From IMG/VR virus record IMGVR_UViG_3300044678_001927, positions 1 to 34,571 of that record: a stretch of DNA of 34,571 nucleotides; one strand, written 5' to 3'. Each line of letters opens with the position of its first letter. Position 1 is the first letter of the stretch. The position numbers and the translations under genes are program-made. The DNA comes from a virus. Of the stretch, positions 21,380 to 28,122 are shown piece after piece. Below the pieces are notes generated by a model that was given only the letters and a program-made list of their open reading frames with translations, was not told where the DNA came from and ran no database searches.

Positions 21380-21891
21380 ATGACTTCGACAACGACCCCC
21401 TCGCCCTTGACTTTGACGTCGCCAGCGTCGAGCGCCGCCCGTCGAGTTTTGAGCCATTGCCTGCCGGAGATTATCCGGTCTCAGTGAGCAAAATCGAGGC
21501 AAAGAAGACCCGCGACGAGCAGAGTGTCCAGGCAAGTGTTGAACTCACCGTCGACGACGGCGACTACAAGGGACGTAAGACCTGGACGCGCATCACGCTT
21601 CGCACAATCCGCACCGACGAGAAGGGCCAGCAGATGCTCGATATTGGCAAGCGCCAAGCTGCTGAGCTTGCCGATGCCTGCGGCGTGACCGGCATGAGCC
21701 TGTCACCGTGCGTCGGAGCTCAGATCGTGGTGAAGCTCAAGGTGCGCCCTGCGGCCAACGGCTACGACGCCAGCAACGACGTCGTGGCGTTCAAGCCCCG
21801 CGCTGGTGTCGCTGCGCCCGTCGCTGTCGCCAGCAAGCCCGCTGCGTCGGCTCCATCGAGCAAGCCCGGCTTCATGAACCGCAAGGCGTGA
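21376..21891 (+). CDS. DUF669-type ssDNA-binding protein
   Basis: A 171-residue protein from ATG 21376, which overlaps the previous stop (ATGA). It begins MNDFDNDPLALDFDVASVER and has the family core PLPAGDYPVSVSKIEAKKTR, a strand YKGRKTWTRITLRT and a long helix (KRQAAELADACG) before VGAQIVVKLKVRP. The C-terminal tail is a flexible Ala/Ser/Pro linker ending KPGFMNRKA. DUF669 proteins bind ssDNA and are usually encoded next to Sak4 or RecT-like annealases, as here. Function in annealing and protection of ssDNA during phage replication is therefore likely. A strong terminator follows. Confidence 0.82.
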   Translation: MNDFDNDPLALDFDVASVERRPSSFEPLPAGDYPVSVSKIEAKKTRDEQSVQASVELTVDDGDYKGRKTWTRITLRTIRTDEKGQQMLDIGKRQAAELADACGVTGMSLSPCVGAQIVVKLKVRPAANGYDASNDVVAFKPRAGVAAPVAVASKPAASAPSSKPGFMNRKA

Positions 21892-21901
21892 CGCCACCTC
21901 G

Positions 21902-21929
21902 CCCCGCACGGATCACCGTGCGGGGTTTT
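21902..21929 (+). terminator. Intrinsic terminator after DUF669 gene
   Basis: CCCCGCACGG (21902-21911), ATCA, CCGTGCGGGG (21916-21925) and TTTT (21926-21929). A perfect 10-bp stem. It splits the rightward block; no clear promoter lies between it and the HTH gene, so downstream genes may depend on read-through. Confidence 0.88.
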
Positions 21930-21945
21930 GTTTGGAGATCTGCAC

Positions 21946-22197
21946 ATGGCTCAGACTTGGTACCATCCAAAAACCGGCGTACGGACAATCCTCGACGGCA
22001 CTCGCCTGCGCGAGCTGCGCGAGGGCATGGGCCTCAGCTTGCCAGACGTGGCACGCGAAACGCGCTGTAGCGTTGCCTCGCTGTCAGTCTGGGAAAATGA
22101 GGGCGCATGCCCGTCTCCAGGTTCAATCTCAGCGCTGAGGGCGTTTTACGGCGCTTCGCTTGAGGCATCCGGTGCATTGGTTGTCGTCGATGTCTGA
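21946..22197 (+). CDS. Xre-type HTH regulator, 83 aa
   Basis: ATG 21946 follows GGAG. The sequence MAQTWYHPKTGVRTILDGTR precedes a typical Cro/CI-type helix-turn-helix: LRELREGMGLSLPDVARETR, then CSVASLSVWENEGACPSPGS (residues about 21-60). The short C-terminal part (LRAFYGASLEASGALVVVDV) is a small dimerisation-like tail. Such single-domain regulators bind short palindromes; possible targets in this window are the palindromes at 20183-20203, 13753-13760 or the repeated CTGCA-N6-TGCAG. No CI-like protease or integrase accompanies it. Its stop overlaps the RusA-like start. Confidence 0.75.
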   Translation: MAQTWYHPKTGVRTILDGTRLRELREGMGLSLPDVARETRCSVASLSVWENEGACPSPGSISALRAFYGASLEASGALVVVDV

Positions 22198-22552
22198 CGG
22201 CATCCACCTATACGCGCCGATGAAGCTTGACGCGCACACCAACGCCCGAGGCCATTGGCGCACGCTCAAGAAGCGCACGGATAAAGAAAAGCAGACGACG
22301 GCGTGGCTTCTGAGATCGCGTGTGCTGCCAGACTTGCCCGTCGTTGTGACATTCACGCGAATCAGCCCTCGTGACCTCGACGACGACAATCTTCCGTCAG
22401 CATTCAAGTACGTGCGCGACGAGATTGCACGCCACTACGGGACGCATGATGGGACGTCTGCGCCGATTGCATGGCACTACTCTCAGCGCCGTGCACGCTC
22501 AGATGAGACAAGCCGTTACGGTTTCACAATCACGATTGAGGCCCAACCATGA
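22190..22552 (+). CDS. RusA-like Holliday junction resolvase
   Basis: A 120-residue protein from ATG 22190, overlapping the HTH gene's stop. It begins MSDGIHLYAPMKLDAHTNAR and its core is VVVTFTRISPRDLDDDNLPS, with AFKYVRDEIA after it: the acidic cluster DLDDDN (62-67), Lys73 and Asp77 match the RusA pattern DLDN...K...D. A further Asp (GTHDGTS) follows. Length is normal. RusA enzymes cut four-way junctions made during recombination and packaging, and fit beside Sak4 and the exonuclease. The call is solid on the acidic motif though overall similarity is untested. Confidence 0.75.
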   Translation: MSDGIHLYAPMKLDAHTNARGHWRTLKKRTDKEKQTTAWLLRSRVLPDLPVVVTFTRISPRDLDDDNLPSAFKYVRDEIARHYGTHDGTSAPIAWHYSQRRARSDETSRYGFTITIEAQP

Positions 22553-23184
22553 TCGTCTATCTCGACGTCGAAACAGTGCCAGCGCAAAGGCCCGAGGTCG
22601 TCTCTTGGATGGCCGCTCGAGCGCTTGCGAAAGGCACCGAGCCAAAGAGCGCGGATAAAGAATACCGCGCATCGTCGTTGTCGCCGCTGCTCGGTGAGCT
22701 GGCTGTCGTCTCGCTCGCCCTCGACGACAACGAGCCGCTCACATGGAAGCGCGACTTCGCAGACCCGCAAGGCGAAGCGAGACTCTGTGAGGCTGTAGCC
22801 TTTGAGCTTGGTGCTCTTTATGACGACGGGTGCCTATCGCAGATCGTCGCGCACAACGCCGAGTTCGACAGAACCATGCTTCGCACTCGGTGTGCTGTCC
22901 ACGGCGTCAAGCTTCCCTACAAGGTGCACGCACTGAGGATCAAGCCGTGGGACAGCGTGTGGATCTGCACGATGGAGATGCTGCGCGCCGATTGGAAGTC
23001 CTACGCATCTCTCGACGCCGCTTGCGTCGCTTTCGGTGTGCCTCTGCTCAAAGGTGACATCGACGGCAGCAAGGTGTGGGATGCCATCTGTGAAGGTCGC
23101 CTCGACGACGTCGCCTCATACTGTGCCGACGACGTGCGACGCGTGCGAGCGGTCTACAAAAAACTCATGGCGGTGACCCGATGA
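22549..23184 (+). CDS. DnaQ-like 3'-5' exonuclease (PolB-exonuclease type)
   Basis: A 211-residue protein from ATG 22549, overlapping the RusA stop by ATGA. Motif I is YLDVETVP (Asp6, Glu8), motif II is VAHNAEFDRTM (Asn103, Asp107), and YCADDVRRV (Asp194/Asp195) is the ExoIII-like end with Asp. This is the DEDD exonuclease family related to the exonuclease domain of DNA polymerase B. No phage DNA polymerase is encoded in this window, so it may proofread or trim for the host or Prim-Pol polymerase, or act in recombination. All acidic positions are present. Confidence 0.8.
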   Translation: MIVYLDVETVPAQRPEVVSWMAARALAKGTEPKSADKEYRASSLSPLLGELAVVSLALDDNEPLTWKRDFADPQGEARLCEAVAFELGALYDDGCLSQIVAHNAEFDRTMLRTRCAVHGVKLPYKVHALRIKPWDSVWICTMEMLRADWKSYASLDAACVAFGVPLLKGDIDGSKVWDAICEGRLDDVASYCADDVRRVRAVYKKLMAVTR

Positions 23185-23414
23185 ACTTTCTATTCCGTAT
23201 CCTCGGTATCCTCGACGACGCCGTCAACGTCGTCGTGGTGCCCACGTCAGTGTGGCATCGCATGCAAGATGAGCGCAATGAAGCCTACGCCGTCTGCGAG
23301 AGACTCGCCGATTGGTGGCGCACGCACGGCATAGAAGGGACGCCAGAGATTGACGAGATTGCTTGGCGCGCGCGTGGCGTCGTGTTCAGAAAGAAAGGAC
23401 CGGAGAGGCCATGA
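23181..23414 (+). CDS. Hypothetical protein, 77 aa
   Basis: Starts MNFLFRILGILDDAVNVVVV; the ATG overlaps the previous stop. It has a hydrophobic N-terminus (LFRILGILDDAVNVVVVPTS) that could be membrane-peripheral but carries two Asp, so it is not a clear membrane helix. The middle VWHRMQDERNEAYAVCERLA and WWRTHGIEGTPEI are helical; the end is basic (RKKGPERP). Phage accessory protein with no family I recognise. Confidence 0.65.
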   Translation: MNFLFRILGILDDAVNVVVVPTSVWHRMQDERNEAYAVCERLADWWRTHGIEGTPEIDEIAWRARGVVFRKKGPERP

Positions 23415-23701
23415 CCAAGCACACACCGGGACTGTGGGTTGTGCGAGATTGCGGTAAGCATCCGCCAGGACACGAGGCGTGGAAGAGCTGTGCCCATCTC
23501 GCCGACGAAAACGGGCAGGCGATCCCCAAGACCTTTCCCAATATGCAGTTGCAAGCCGCCGCGCCCGATTTGTTGGCGGCGTGTGAGGCGTTCTTGGATG
23601 CGGAGCACATTGCGCTCACAGACGGTCAGCGCGCGTTTTCCAAGTACGTCGACGCCATCGACGCGGCGAAGGCGGCCATTTCCAAAGCACGAGGCCAATA
23701 A
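23411..23701 (+). CDS. MTKHTPG-family small phage protein, copy 1
   Basis: ATG 23411 after GGAGAGGCC, a good ribosome-binding site. The protein (MTKHTPGLWVVRDCGKHPPG, about 96 residues) ends AAPDLLAACEAFLDAEH, then KAAISKARGQ. The start 'M[ST]KHTPGPW' and the 'AAPDLLaA' and 'A.AKA.G' segments identify a family common in many phages with no proven function. A second copy lies at 26624-26977. A conserved N-terminal Trp and a C-terminal helix are common to both. Confidence 0.75.
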   Translation: MTKHTPGLWVVRDCGKHPPGHEAWKSCAHLADENGQAIPKTFPNMQLQAAAPDLLAACEAFLDAEHIALTDGQRAFSKYVDAIDAAKAAISKARGQ

Positions 23702-23841
23702 TGCCAGGACAAAAAGACGAAGCCATCTGGAACAAAGCCAAACGCGCCGTGAGCGAGTCTCGCAAGAAACCCGAGTCGAGCTTCAGCGATCGTGACTGGG
23801 CGCTTGTGCAGACGATTTATCGCGAGATGGGTGGACGATGA
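23701..23841 (+). CDS. Small conserved phage protein, 46 aa
   Basis: Stop of the previous gene overlaps the ATG at 23701. The sequence MPGQKDEAIWNKAKRAVSES, then RDWALVQTIYREMGG resembles a small recurrent phage domain of the 'iW.kAk..a...dWalV..IY..MGG' type, sometimes near DNA-modification genes. It is helical and basic. Its stop overlaps the methyltransferase ATG (ATGA), suggesting coupled expression. Role unknown. Confidence 0.65.
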   Translation: MPGQKDEAIWNKAKRAVSESRKKPESSFSDRDWALVQTIYREMGGR

Positions 23842-24533
23842 TCGATCTCAGGCTTGGCCGATGGCAGGACGTGTTGGCCGACGTGACGACGTGCGATGCG
23901 GTTATTTGTGATCCGCCGTACTCGGCGCGGACGCATGAGGGGCATGATTTGGGCGCCGGGAGTCCTCCCGGCGCCCACGGCGCCGACATGTCAGCGCGCC
24001 GCGCCTTGAACTACGCCACTTTCACCACCGACGACGTCCGCGCCTTCGTCGACAGCATGGCCCCGCGATGCGCCGGTTGGTTCGTTGCCTTCACCTCGCA
24101 CGACCTTGTCAGCGCCTACACCGATGCACTTGAAACGCACGACCGCTATGTGTTTGCGCCGCTACCGTTCTTCTCGCCGGGGTCGCGCGTGCGTTTGTCG
24201 GGGGATGGTCCGTCGTCGTGGACGTGTTGGATCGTCGTCGCCCGACCTCGCCACGCGCCCTACGCGAAATGGGGCACGCTGCCCGGTGGCTACATGGTTC
24301 CTCCAGAGCGGTGCGAAGTGGTCGGCGGAAAGCCGTTGGCATTGATGGCCGCTATCATCCGCGACTACAGCCGCCCCGGCGACCTCGTCGTCGATCCGTT
24401 TTGTGGCTCCGGCACAACTGCCCTTGCTGCGGCGATGGAAGGCCGTCGCTGCATCACGTCAGAAGAGAAACCAGAGCACTACGAGATAGCACGCAAGCGC
24501 CTCGACAGAGGCTACCAACCCGGTCTGATTTGA
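23838..24533 (+). CDS. DNA methyltransferase (N6-adenine or N4-cytosine, beta class)
   Basis: A 231-residue enzyme from ATG 23838. Motif IV is DPPY (25-28), and motif I is DPFCGSGTT (186-194), in the order IV before I, as in the beta class. Flanking segments (VVGGKPLALMAAIIRDYSRP, GDLVVDPFCG) match phage orphan methyltransferases. The target-recognition part (about 35-160) is short, including ARRALNYATFTTDD and the Pro-rich RHAPYAKWGTLPGG. No restriction enzyme is nearby, so it is an orphan that may protect phage DNA from host restriction. Recognition sequence cannot be told from the sequence. It is coupled to the 23701 gene. Confidence 0.85.
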   Translation: MIDLRLGRWQDVLADVTTCDAVICDPPYSARTHEGHDLGAGSPPGAHGADMSARRALNYATFTTDDVRAFVDSMAPRCAGWFVAFTSHDLVSAYTDALETHDRYVFAPLPFFSPGSRVRLSGDGPSSWTCWIVVARPRHAPYAKWGTLPGGYMVPPERCEVVGGKPLALMAAIIRDYSRPGDLVVDPFCGSGTTALAAAMEGRRCITSEEKPEHYEIARKRLDRGYQPGLI

Positions 24534-24545
24534 GAGGAGCACGAC

Positions 24546-25280
24546 ATGCACGACACCGAAGGCGAAACAATTGAAGACGTGAAGCGCGAACGCGACGAAC
24601 TGTCCCGCACCGTGGCGGCGATGGCTGGCGCGTTGGTGGACATCGCCGACAGCGAAGATGAGCACGGCAAGCCGTGCTCAGCGGCGTGGATGAGCCGCTT
24701 GCGATGCCGCGCCATCCTTGAAAGTCCAGCCGTTTTTGCCGAGCAAAGGAAATGGGTCCCGAGAAAGGATTTCGATGACCTCGCATCGGCGGCATACGCC
24801 GCGAACCAGCGAACTTTTGATGCCCTTGATGAACGCGACGCCGCCGTTGCTGAGGCATGGAGGCTCGTCGCAATCGAGACCCGCGCCACGTCAGCGGAGC
24901 GCGAGCGCGACGAACTGTCCCGCACCGTGGCGGCGTGCGTCGAGCACATCGACGTCGTCGAGCGCATCCTCGGCGACCACGAGGAAGAGGGCGGCGTGTT
25001 CATTCCTCGTGCCGACCTGCCCAAGCGCTTCTCCCACCGCGACGGAGACTACCTTGCGGTCACCCACACTGTCTCGGCTGGAACCTACGCAAAGCGAGTC
25101 GACGAACGAGACGCCGCCATTCGCGAGCGCGATGAACTCGGCATCCAGCTCGAGGCCCTACGCGAGCGCATGCAATTGGCGATGGCCGTCGTCGAGGCGG
25201 CACGACGCTGGCAGACAATCGACACAAAGCTGAAGCCCGCTCTTGATGCCTTCGACACCGTGCCGGGTGATGAAAAATGA
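24546..25280 (+). CDS. Coiled-coil protein with internal duplicated segment, 244 aa
   Basis: ATG 24546 follows GGAGCACG. The protein is a chain of charged helices: ETIEDVKRERDELSRTVAAM at the start, ERERDELSRTVAACVEHIDV in the middle and RERDELGIQLEALRERMQLA near the end. The RERDELSRTVAA units arise from a 30-base identical direct repeat (24591-24620 and 24906-24935). A non-helical middle part contains EEEGGVFIPRADLPKRFSHR. It has no membrane segment and no enzyme motif. Coiled-coil early proteins often act as scaffolds or DNA-binding adaptors, but function is unknown. The 12-base gap before it and coupling after it suggest one operon. Confidence 0.7.
   Translation: MHDTEGETIEDVKRERDELSRTVAAMAGALVDIADSEDEHGKPCSAAWMSRLRCRAILESPAVFAEQRKWVPRKDFDDLASAAYAANQRTFDALDERDAAVAEAWRLVAIETRATSAERERDELSRTVAACVEHIDVVERILGDHEEEGGVFIPRADLPKRFSHRDGDYLAVTHTVSAGTYAKRVDERDAAIRERDELGIQLEALRERMQLAMAVVEAARRWQTIDTKLKPALDAFDTVPGDEK
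24591..24935 (+). repeat. 30-bp direct repeat pair inside the coiled-coil gene
   Basis: CGCGACGAACTGTCCCGCAC, followed by CGTGGCGGCG, occurs identically at 24591-24620 and 24906-24935, separated by 285 bases and in the same reading frame. Codon-level identity shows a recent duplication or gene conversion rather than selection on the protein alone. Confidence 0.85.
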
Positions 25281-25423
25281 CCGCCATTTCAATCCTCCTG
25301 CTTGCCCTATCCATCTCCGTCGCCACCTACGGCGTAGCGCTGCTTTCCGATGCTGTCTCCGAGCGTCGTCGCGCTCGACGTCATGCGGTGTGGCTGGCGT
25401 CGTTCTACGAGCGTGAGCGATGA
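25277..25423 (+). CDS. Small membrane protein, 48 aa
   Basis: ATG 25277 overlaps the coiled-coil stop (ATGA). The sequence is MTAISILLLALSISVATYGV, then ALLSDAVSERRRARRHAVWL: one hydrophobic helix of about 22 residues and a basic cytoplasmic tail, so N-out, C-in topology is expected. No signal cleavage site is convincing and no lipobox. It may be a small early inner-membrane protein, such as an exclusion or lysis-accessory factor. Its stop overlaps the next ATG. Confidence 0.65.
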   Translation: MTAISILLLALSISVATYGVALLSDAVSERRRARRHAVWLASFYERER

Positions 25424-26049
25424 CGTCGAAGCATGGCTTGCTGAACAAGTCGTTTCTCGAGGAGCCCGTCAAGCGCATCATTGAACGCGGGCCGTGGGCG
25501 AGCTACGCCCGGTGCGACGAGTGTGGCGTCGACGCGGGCAAGGCGTGTCGCGACGAAGACGACCACGAGGCCCTCGAGGTGTGCGACGGTCGGAGGCTGG
25601 TCGTCGTCGACAGCTACGCCCGTTGCAAAACACAGCAGCCTGGACGCGCTAAAACGCTCCGAGACCACGTCTCGACACGTGACCGAGGCTCGACGCCGGT
25701 CTATGTGCCTTGCGAGCACTGTGGGGCATCTGTGCGCTTGTGGGGGCAGGGGATCGTCGTTGGGCGCGGATGGTGCTCGGCCGAGCCCTGTTATAAGGCC
25801 CGCAAGGCTGAGGCCGGGCGCAAATCGCAGGCGCTCCGCCGTGCGCGTGACCGCGATCGTCGACGTGCGGCGGAGCTCGTCAGCGGAATCAAGGCAACCG
25901 CCGTGCACTGCTGGTGGTGTCAAGCGGCGCTTGATTTTTTCCCGCGGGACACGGCGAGACCGTGCTGCCGTGAGGTCGAGTGCAGACGCGCTCGAGAGCG
26001 AGAGCGGCAACGGGACATCCGTAGTGGACGTGTCAAAAAAACAAAGTAG
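25420..26049 (+). CDS. Multi-zinc-finger protein, 209 aa
   Basis: Starts MTSKHGLLNKSFLEEPVKRI. Three Cys-rich clusters are visible: ARCDECGVDAGKACRDED (about 30-48, a 'CxxCg...GxxC' type), VPCEHCGASVRLW with GRGWCSAEPCYKARKAEAGR (about 97-133), and HCWWCQAALDFFPRDTARPC with CREVECRRARERERQRD (about 163-196). Between the clusters is a long basic helix (RKSQALRRARDRDRRRAAEL). The basic, zinc-rich character suggests nucleic-acid binding, such as a transcription or DNA-damage factor. The first cluster resembles small zinc domains in actinophage proteins. I cannot assign a family. Confidence 0.7.
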   Translation: MTSKHGLLNKSFLEEPVKRIIERGPWASYARCDECGVDAGKACRDEDDHEALEVCDGRRLVVVDSYARCKTQQPGRAKTLRDHVSTRDRGSTPVYVPCEHCGASVRLWGQGIVVGRGWCSAEPCYKARKAEAGRKSQALRRARDRDRRRAAELVSGIKATAVHCWWCQAALDFFPRDTARPCCREVECRRARERERQRDIRSGRVKKTK

Positions 26050-26058
26050 AGTGACGCC

Positions 26059-26355
26059 ATGAACCGAATCGACCTCGACACACTCAAGACCTGGACGGGC
26101 ACCGACGCAGACCTTGCGCGTCATTGCGGTGTCACCCGGCAGGCCATCCATCACGCCCGACTGACTCACGGTATCCCCGCGCCCATCAACGGCCGCGTCG
26201 GGCCTCGTCACGGGCTCGGCCGCACCTTGTGTACCGCCGTGATCCGCGAGGCCACGCGCCGGGCTGGGTCGCTCGCTGACGACGCCGTGCGCCTCGATGC
26301 AATCCGCGCCGTGCTTGACGATCTCGACGCCTGGCACAAAGGCGGTGCGCGATGA
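26059..26355 (+). CDS. HTH DNA-binding protein, 98 aa
   Basis: Starts MNRIDLDTLKTWTGTDADLA. Residues about 17-40 (DADLARHCGVTRQAIHHARL) are a textbook helix-turn-helix with A-x3-G-V-T-x-QAI. The remainder (GLGRTLCTAVIREATRRAGS, LDAIRAVLDDLDAWHKGGA) is helical and may dimerise. No ligand domain. It could regulate later genes or the divergent promoter. The start has AAGTAGAGTGACGCC before it, a weak ribosome-binding site. Its stop overlaps the next ATG (ATGA). Confidence 0.72.
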   Translation: MNRIDLDTLKTWTGTDADLARHCGVTRQAIHHARLTHGIPAPINGRVGPRHGLGRTLCTAVIREATRRAGSLADDAVRLDAIRAVLDDLDAWHKGGAR

Positions 26356-26627
26356 CGACAGCCACTCGTCAGGCGATCCGCAGCGTGTGGATCGTCACCG
26401 TGGGGTCGCTTTACGAGGGCGGCTACGTCGAGAGCGTGCATGAGACGCGAGAGGGCGCGATGTTGGTCGTTGAGGAATTGCTCGCAAAAAATGCCGAAGA
26501 GTGCGCCTTTGCTCGCAGCATGGATGACCCGTGGGACCGTCCGCCGATGGAGCAGAGTGCCGATGGCGACTTTTGGGCCGACGATGTTGATTTCATCACG
26601 CTGAAAGAGTGGGGAGTAAAGCCATGA
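26352..26627 (+). CDS. Hypothetical acidic protein, 91 aa
   Basis: Starts MTTATRQAIRSVWIVTVGSL. A small alpha/beta plan is likely: strand SVWIVTVGS, helix TREGAMLVVEELLAKN and an acidic end (EQSADGDFWADDVDFITLKE). The pattern 'vWiVTvGs..EGg.v.svh.Tre.A' recalls small phage accessory proteins of unknown role that often accompany the MSKHTPG family, encoded next. Coupled to both neighbours by ATGA overlaps. Confidence 0.65.
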   Translation: MTTATRQAIRSVWIVTVGSLYEGGYVESVHETREGAMLVVEELLAKNAEECAFARSMDDPWDRPPMEQSADGDFWADDVDFITLKEWGVKP

Positions 26628-26977
26628 GCAAGCACACACCGGGACCGTGGGCCGTTGCAGAAGTCGCGCCTGAGTTTTACGGTCACGGCAAGTACTGGGT
26701 CGCATACGTTGACCTTGGGACGTGGCCGGACCTGACGGCCACGGTCGCACCCTGCATCGGACTTGAAGGGCAGCCGATCAACCGAGAGGTCGTCGAGGCA
26801 AACGCCCACCTCATCGCCGCCGCGCCTGACCTGTTGGCAGCCTGCGAGCATGTGAGAGATACCATCAGGGAGTTCTTGCCCACTGTCATGTCGGAGGACT
26901 TGACAGCGATAGAAGCTGCCATCGCCAAGGCAAAGGGTCAGTCCACCAGCACCGACACAGCACGCGCCACCGAGTAG
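26624..26977 (+). CDS. MSKHTPG-family small phage protein, copy 2
   Basis: ATG 26624 follows GGGGAGTAAAGCC. The start is MSKHTPGPWAVAEVAPEFYG; the middle has NAHLIAAAPDLLAACEHVRD and the end EAAIAKAKGQ, so it is a paralog of the 23411 gene with a longer middle. Family function unknown. Its last 40 bases overlap the endolysin gene tail to tail (26938-26977), so its C-terminal extension (STSTDTARATE) is encoded on top of the endolysin C-terminus. No terminator separates the two blocks. Confidence 0.75.
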   Translation: MSKHTPGPWAVAEVAPEFYGHGKYWVAYVDLGTWPDLTATVAPCIGLEGQPINREVVEANAHLIAAAPDLLAACEHVRDTIREFLPTVMSEDLTAIEAAIAKAKGQSTSTDTARATE

Positions 26978-27522
26978 CGGCGCGTGATCTTGCCCCATTT
27001 CACGGGGCCCTCGAGCGTCGACATCAAGAGGCGCTCGGTCCGCGCTGTAGCGGGGTCGGCCGCGAGCACGTCGTCACCGTCGATGGCGTAGCAGCACACC
27101 CAATGGTCGGCGATCGGGTCGCCCTTCGGGAGCGAACGGTCGTAGTCGACGGCCACTAGCAGCACGCCGCGCTTGCTGAGTGTCTCGGTGATGAGCTCAC
27201 TCAAGGCGCCCTTGTCGGCGACCTTCCCAGGCCCCGCCAAATCAACGCCAGGGCTCACGTCGACCTGAGCCGACACAAGGGCCGGGACGACGCACCCCGA
27301 TTGCCCTGGAGCCCACACGTTGCCTCGTAAGAGCCCCGCTGCCTGCACCTGGAGCGGAGTCGCGCCAGCGCGCACGCCGAGATAGCGAAGGGCCATCGCC
27401 AGCGACGTGACGACGCAACCGACGGCGCCGAACGTGCCATTCCCGAGCCCCACCGTGCGGCGACCCCATCGAGGGTCACCCTGCCAGAGCACGGGCTGAT
27501 CAGGGTAGCCTACTCGGCCCAT
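26938..27522 (-). CDS. Endolysin, peptidase C39-like (papain-fold)
   Basis: A 194-residue cysteine peptidase-like protein. The N-terminal MGRVGYPDQPVLWQGDPRWG with TFGAVGCVVTSLAMALRYLG is typical of the C39_2 family: nucleophile Cys36 in VGCVVTSLAMAL. The His and Asp partners fit DHWVCCYAIDGDDVLAADP (His140 and Asp156). Such domains are used as phage endolysins that cut peptide cross-links. There is no signal peptide; release through holin is expected, and the gene follows holin-like genes. The start ATG 27522 overlaps the 42-codon gene. Lysis is inferred from family and context; a maturation peptidase is the alternative. Confidence 0.78.
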   Translation of the reverse strand: MGRVGYPDQPVLWQGDPRWGRRTVGLGNGTFGAVGCVVTSLAMALRYLGVRAGATPLQVQAAGLLRGNVWAPGQSGCVVPALVSAQVDVSPGVDLAGPGKVADKGALSELITETLSKRGVLLVAVDYDRSLPKGDPIADHWVCCYAIDGDDVLAADPATARTERLLMSTLEGPVKWGKITRRYSVARAVSVLVD

Positions 27523-27638
27523 ATCGCCTCCACGTCGACGCTGCGAAGCACCTCGGCAATCTGCATTGCCACGTCGATCGACGGAGCCCAGAGGATGCGC
27601 TCGACGTCGTCAGCGTAGACGGCGAGGAAGCGGCTCAT
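27510..27638 (-). CDS. Very small protein, 42 aa, in lysis cassette
   Basis: ATG 27638 overlaps the holin-like gene's stop (ATGA) and its TAG lies 10 bases inside the endolysin gene. The sequence MSRFLAVYADDVERILWAPS, then IDVAMQIAEVLRSVDVEAIW has an amphipathic alpha/beta look. No membrane helix. It is packed between holin-like and endolysin genes, so it may be part of the lysis system or simply a coupling peptide. No family recognised. Confidence 0.6.
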   Translation of the reverse strand: MSRFLAVYADDVERILWAPSIDVAMQIAEVLRSVDVEAIWAE

Positions 27639-27877
27639 TTAGGGCCGGAAACCCGAGCGTCTTTGGCGGTCAACAGGCCCGCGCCACTCGCAAGGCCCGC
27701 GAGCACTTGTGCCCAATGAGCCACCTCAGGAGGCACACCAGGCGCAAGCGCCACGCCTTGCGCCAGCACCGTGACGACGCCAGCGATCGTGGTGCGATAC
27801 GATCGGCCAAAGATCCGCGAAAGGAAACGGCCGACGATGCCGCCGTCGTCGTCGAAAGGTTGCTGCTGTTCGTTCAT
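27635..27877 (-). CDS. Holin-like small membrane protein, 80 aa
   Basis: The sequence MNEQQQPFDDDGGIVGRFLS, then SYRTTIAGVVTVLAQGVALA and VAHWAQVLAGLASGAGLLTA, gives two hydrophobic segments (about 31-47 and 54-70) joined by a Pro-containing turn, with a charged start and end. This matches the 'RTTitGv...la..v...lp.....l.gl..a.GL..akDa' pattern of a small holin family found beside endolysins. Expected to form the lesion that releases the endolysin. Two-helix topology and length are normal for class II holins. Its ATG overlaps the preceding gene. Confidence 0.7.
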   Translation of the reverse strand: MNEQQQPFDDDGGIVGRFLSRIFGRSYRTTIAGVVTVLAQGVALAPGVPPEVAHWAQVLAGLASGAGLLTAKDARVSGPK

Positions 27878-28122
27878 GATGACCTCGGGGCAATCATGGC
27901 TTTGACCAGATCCTCAAGTCGGTCGAAGCGGCGCTCCATCTCTTGTGTTAGCCGGTCGACAGACGCGGCGACGACGGAGAGCGCCTCTTTGCTTGCCTTC
28001 TCGGACTTGAGGTCTGCGGTGATTTCCTCGAGCCGCCTCACGCGAGCCTGCAACGAGGCCCATGCGCCAGCTCCACCGGCTACGGAAGAGAGCACACCCA
28101 CGAGCACTTGTTCGAGTGTCAT
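27874..28122 (-). CDS. Membrane-anchored coiled-coil protein, 82 aa (XhlA- or spanin-like)
   Basis: The sequence has a hydrophobic N-terminal helix (MTLEQVLVGVLSSVAGGAGA) and a long coiled coil (LQARVRRLEEITADLKSEKA, then VVAASVDRLTQEMERRFDRL). One membrane segment followed by a coil recalls XhlA-like haemolysin/holin partners or inner-membrane spanin subunits. It is placed between patatin and holin genes, so a role in lysis is likely. No lipobox. Start overlaps the patatin stop. Which of the two roles applies cannot be told here. Confidence 0.6.
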   Translation of the reverse strand: MTLEQVLVGVLSSVAGGAGAWASLQARVRRLEEITADLKSEKASKEALSVVAASVDRLTQEMERRFDRLEDLVKAMIAPRSS

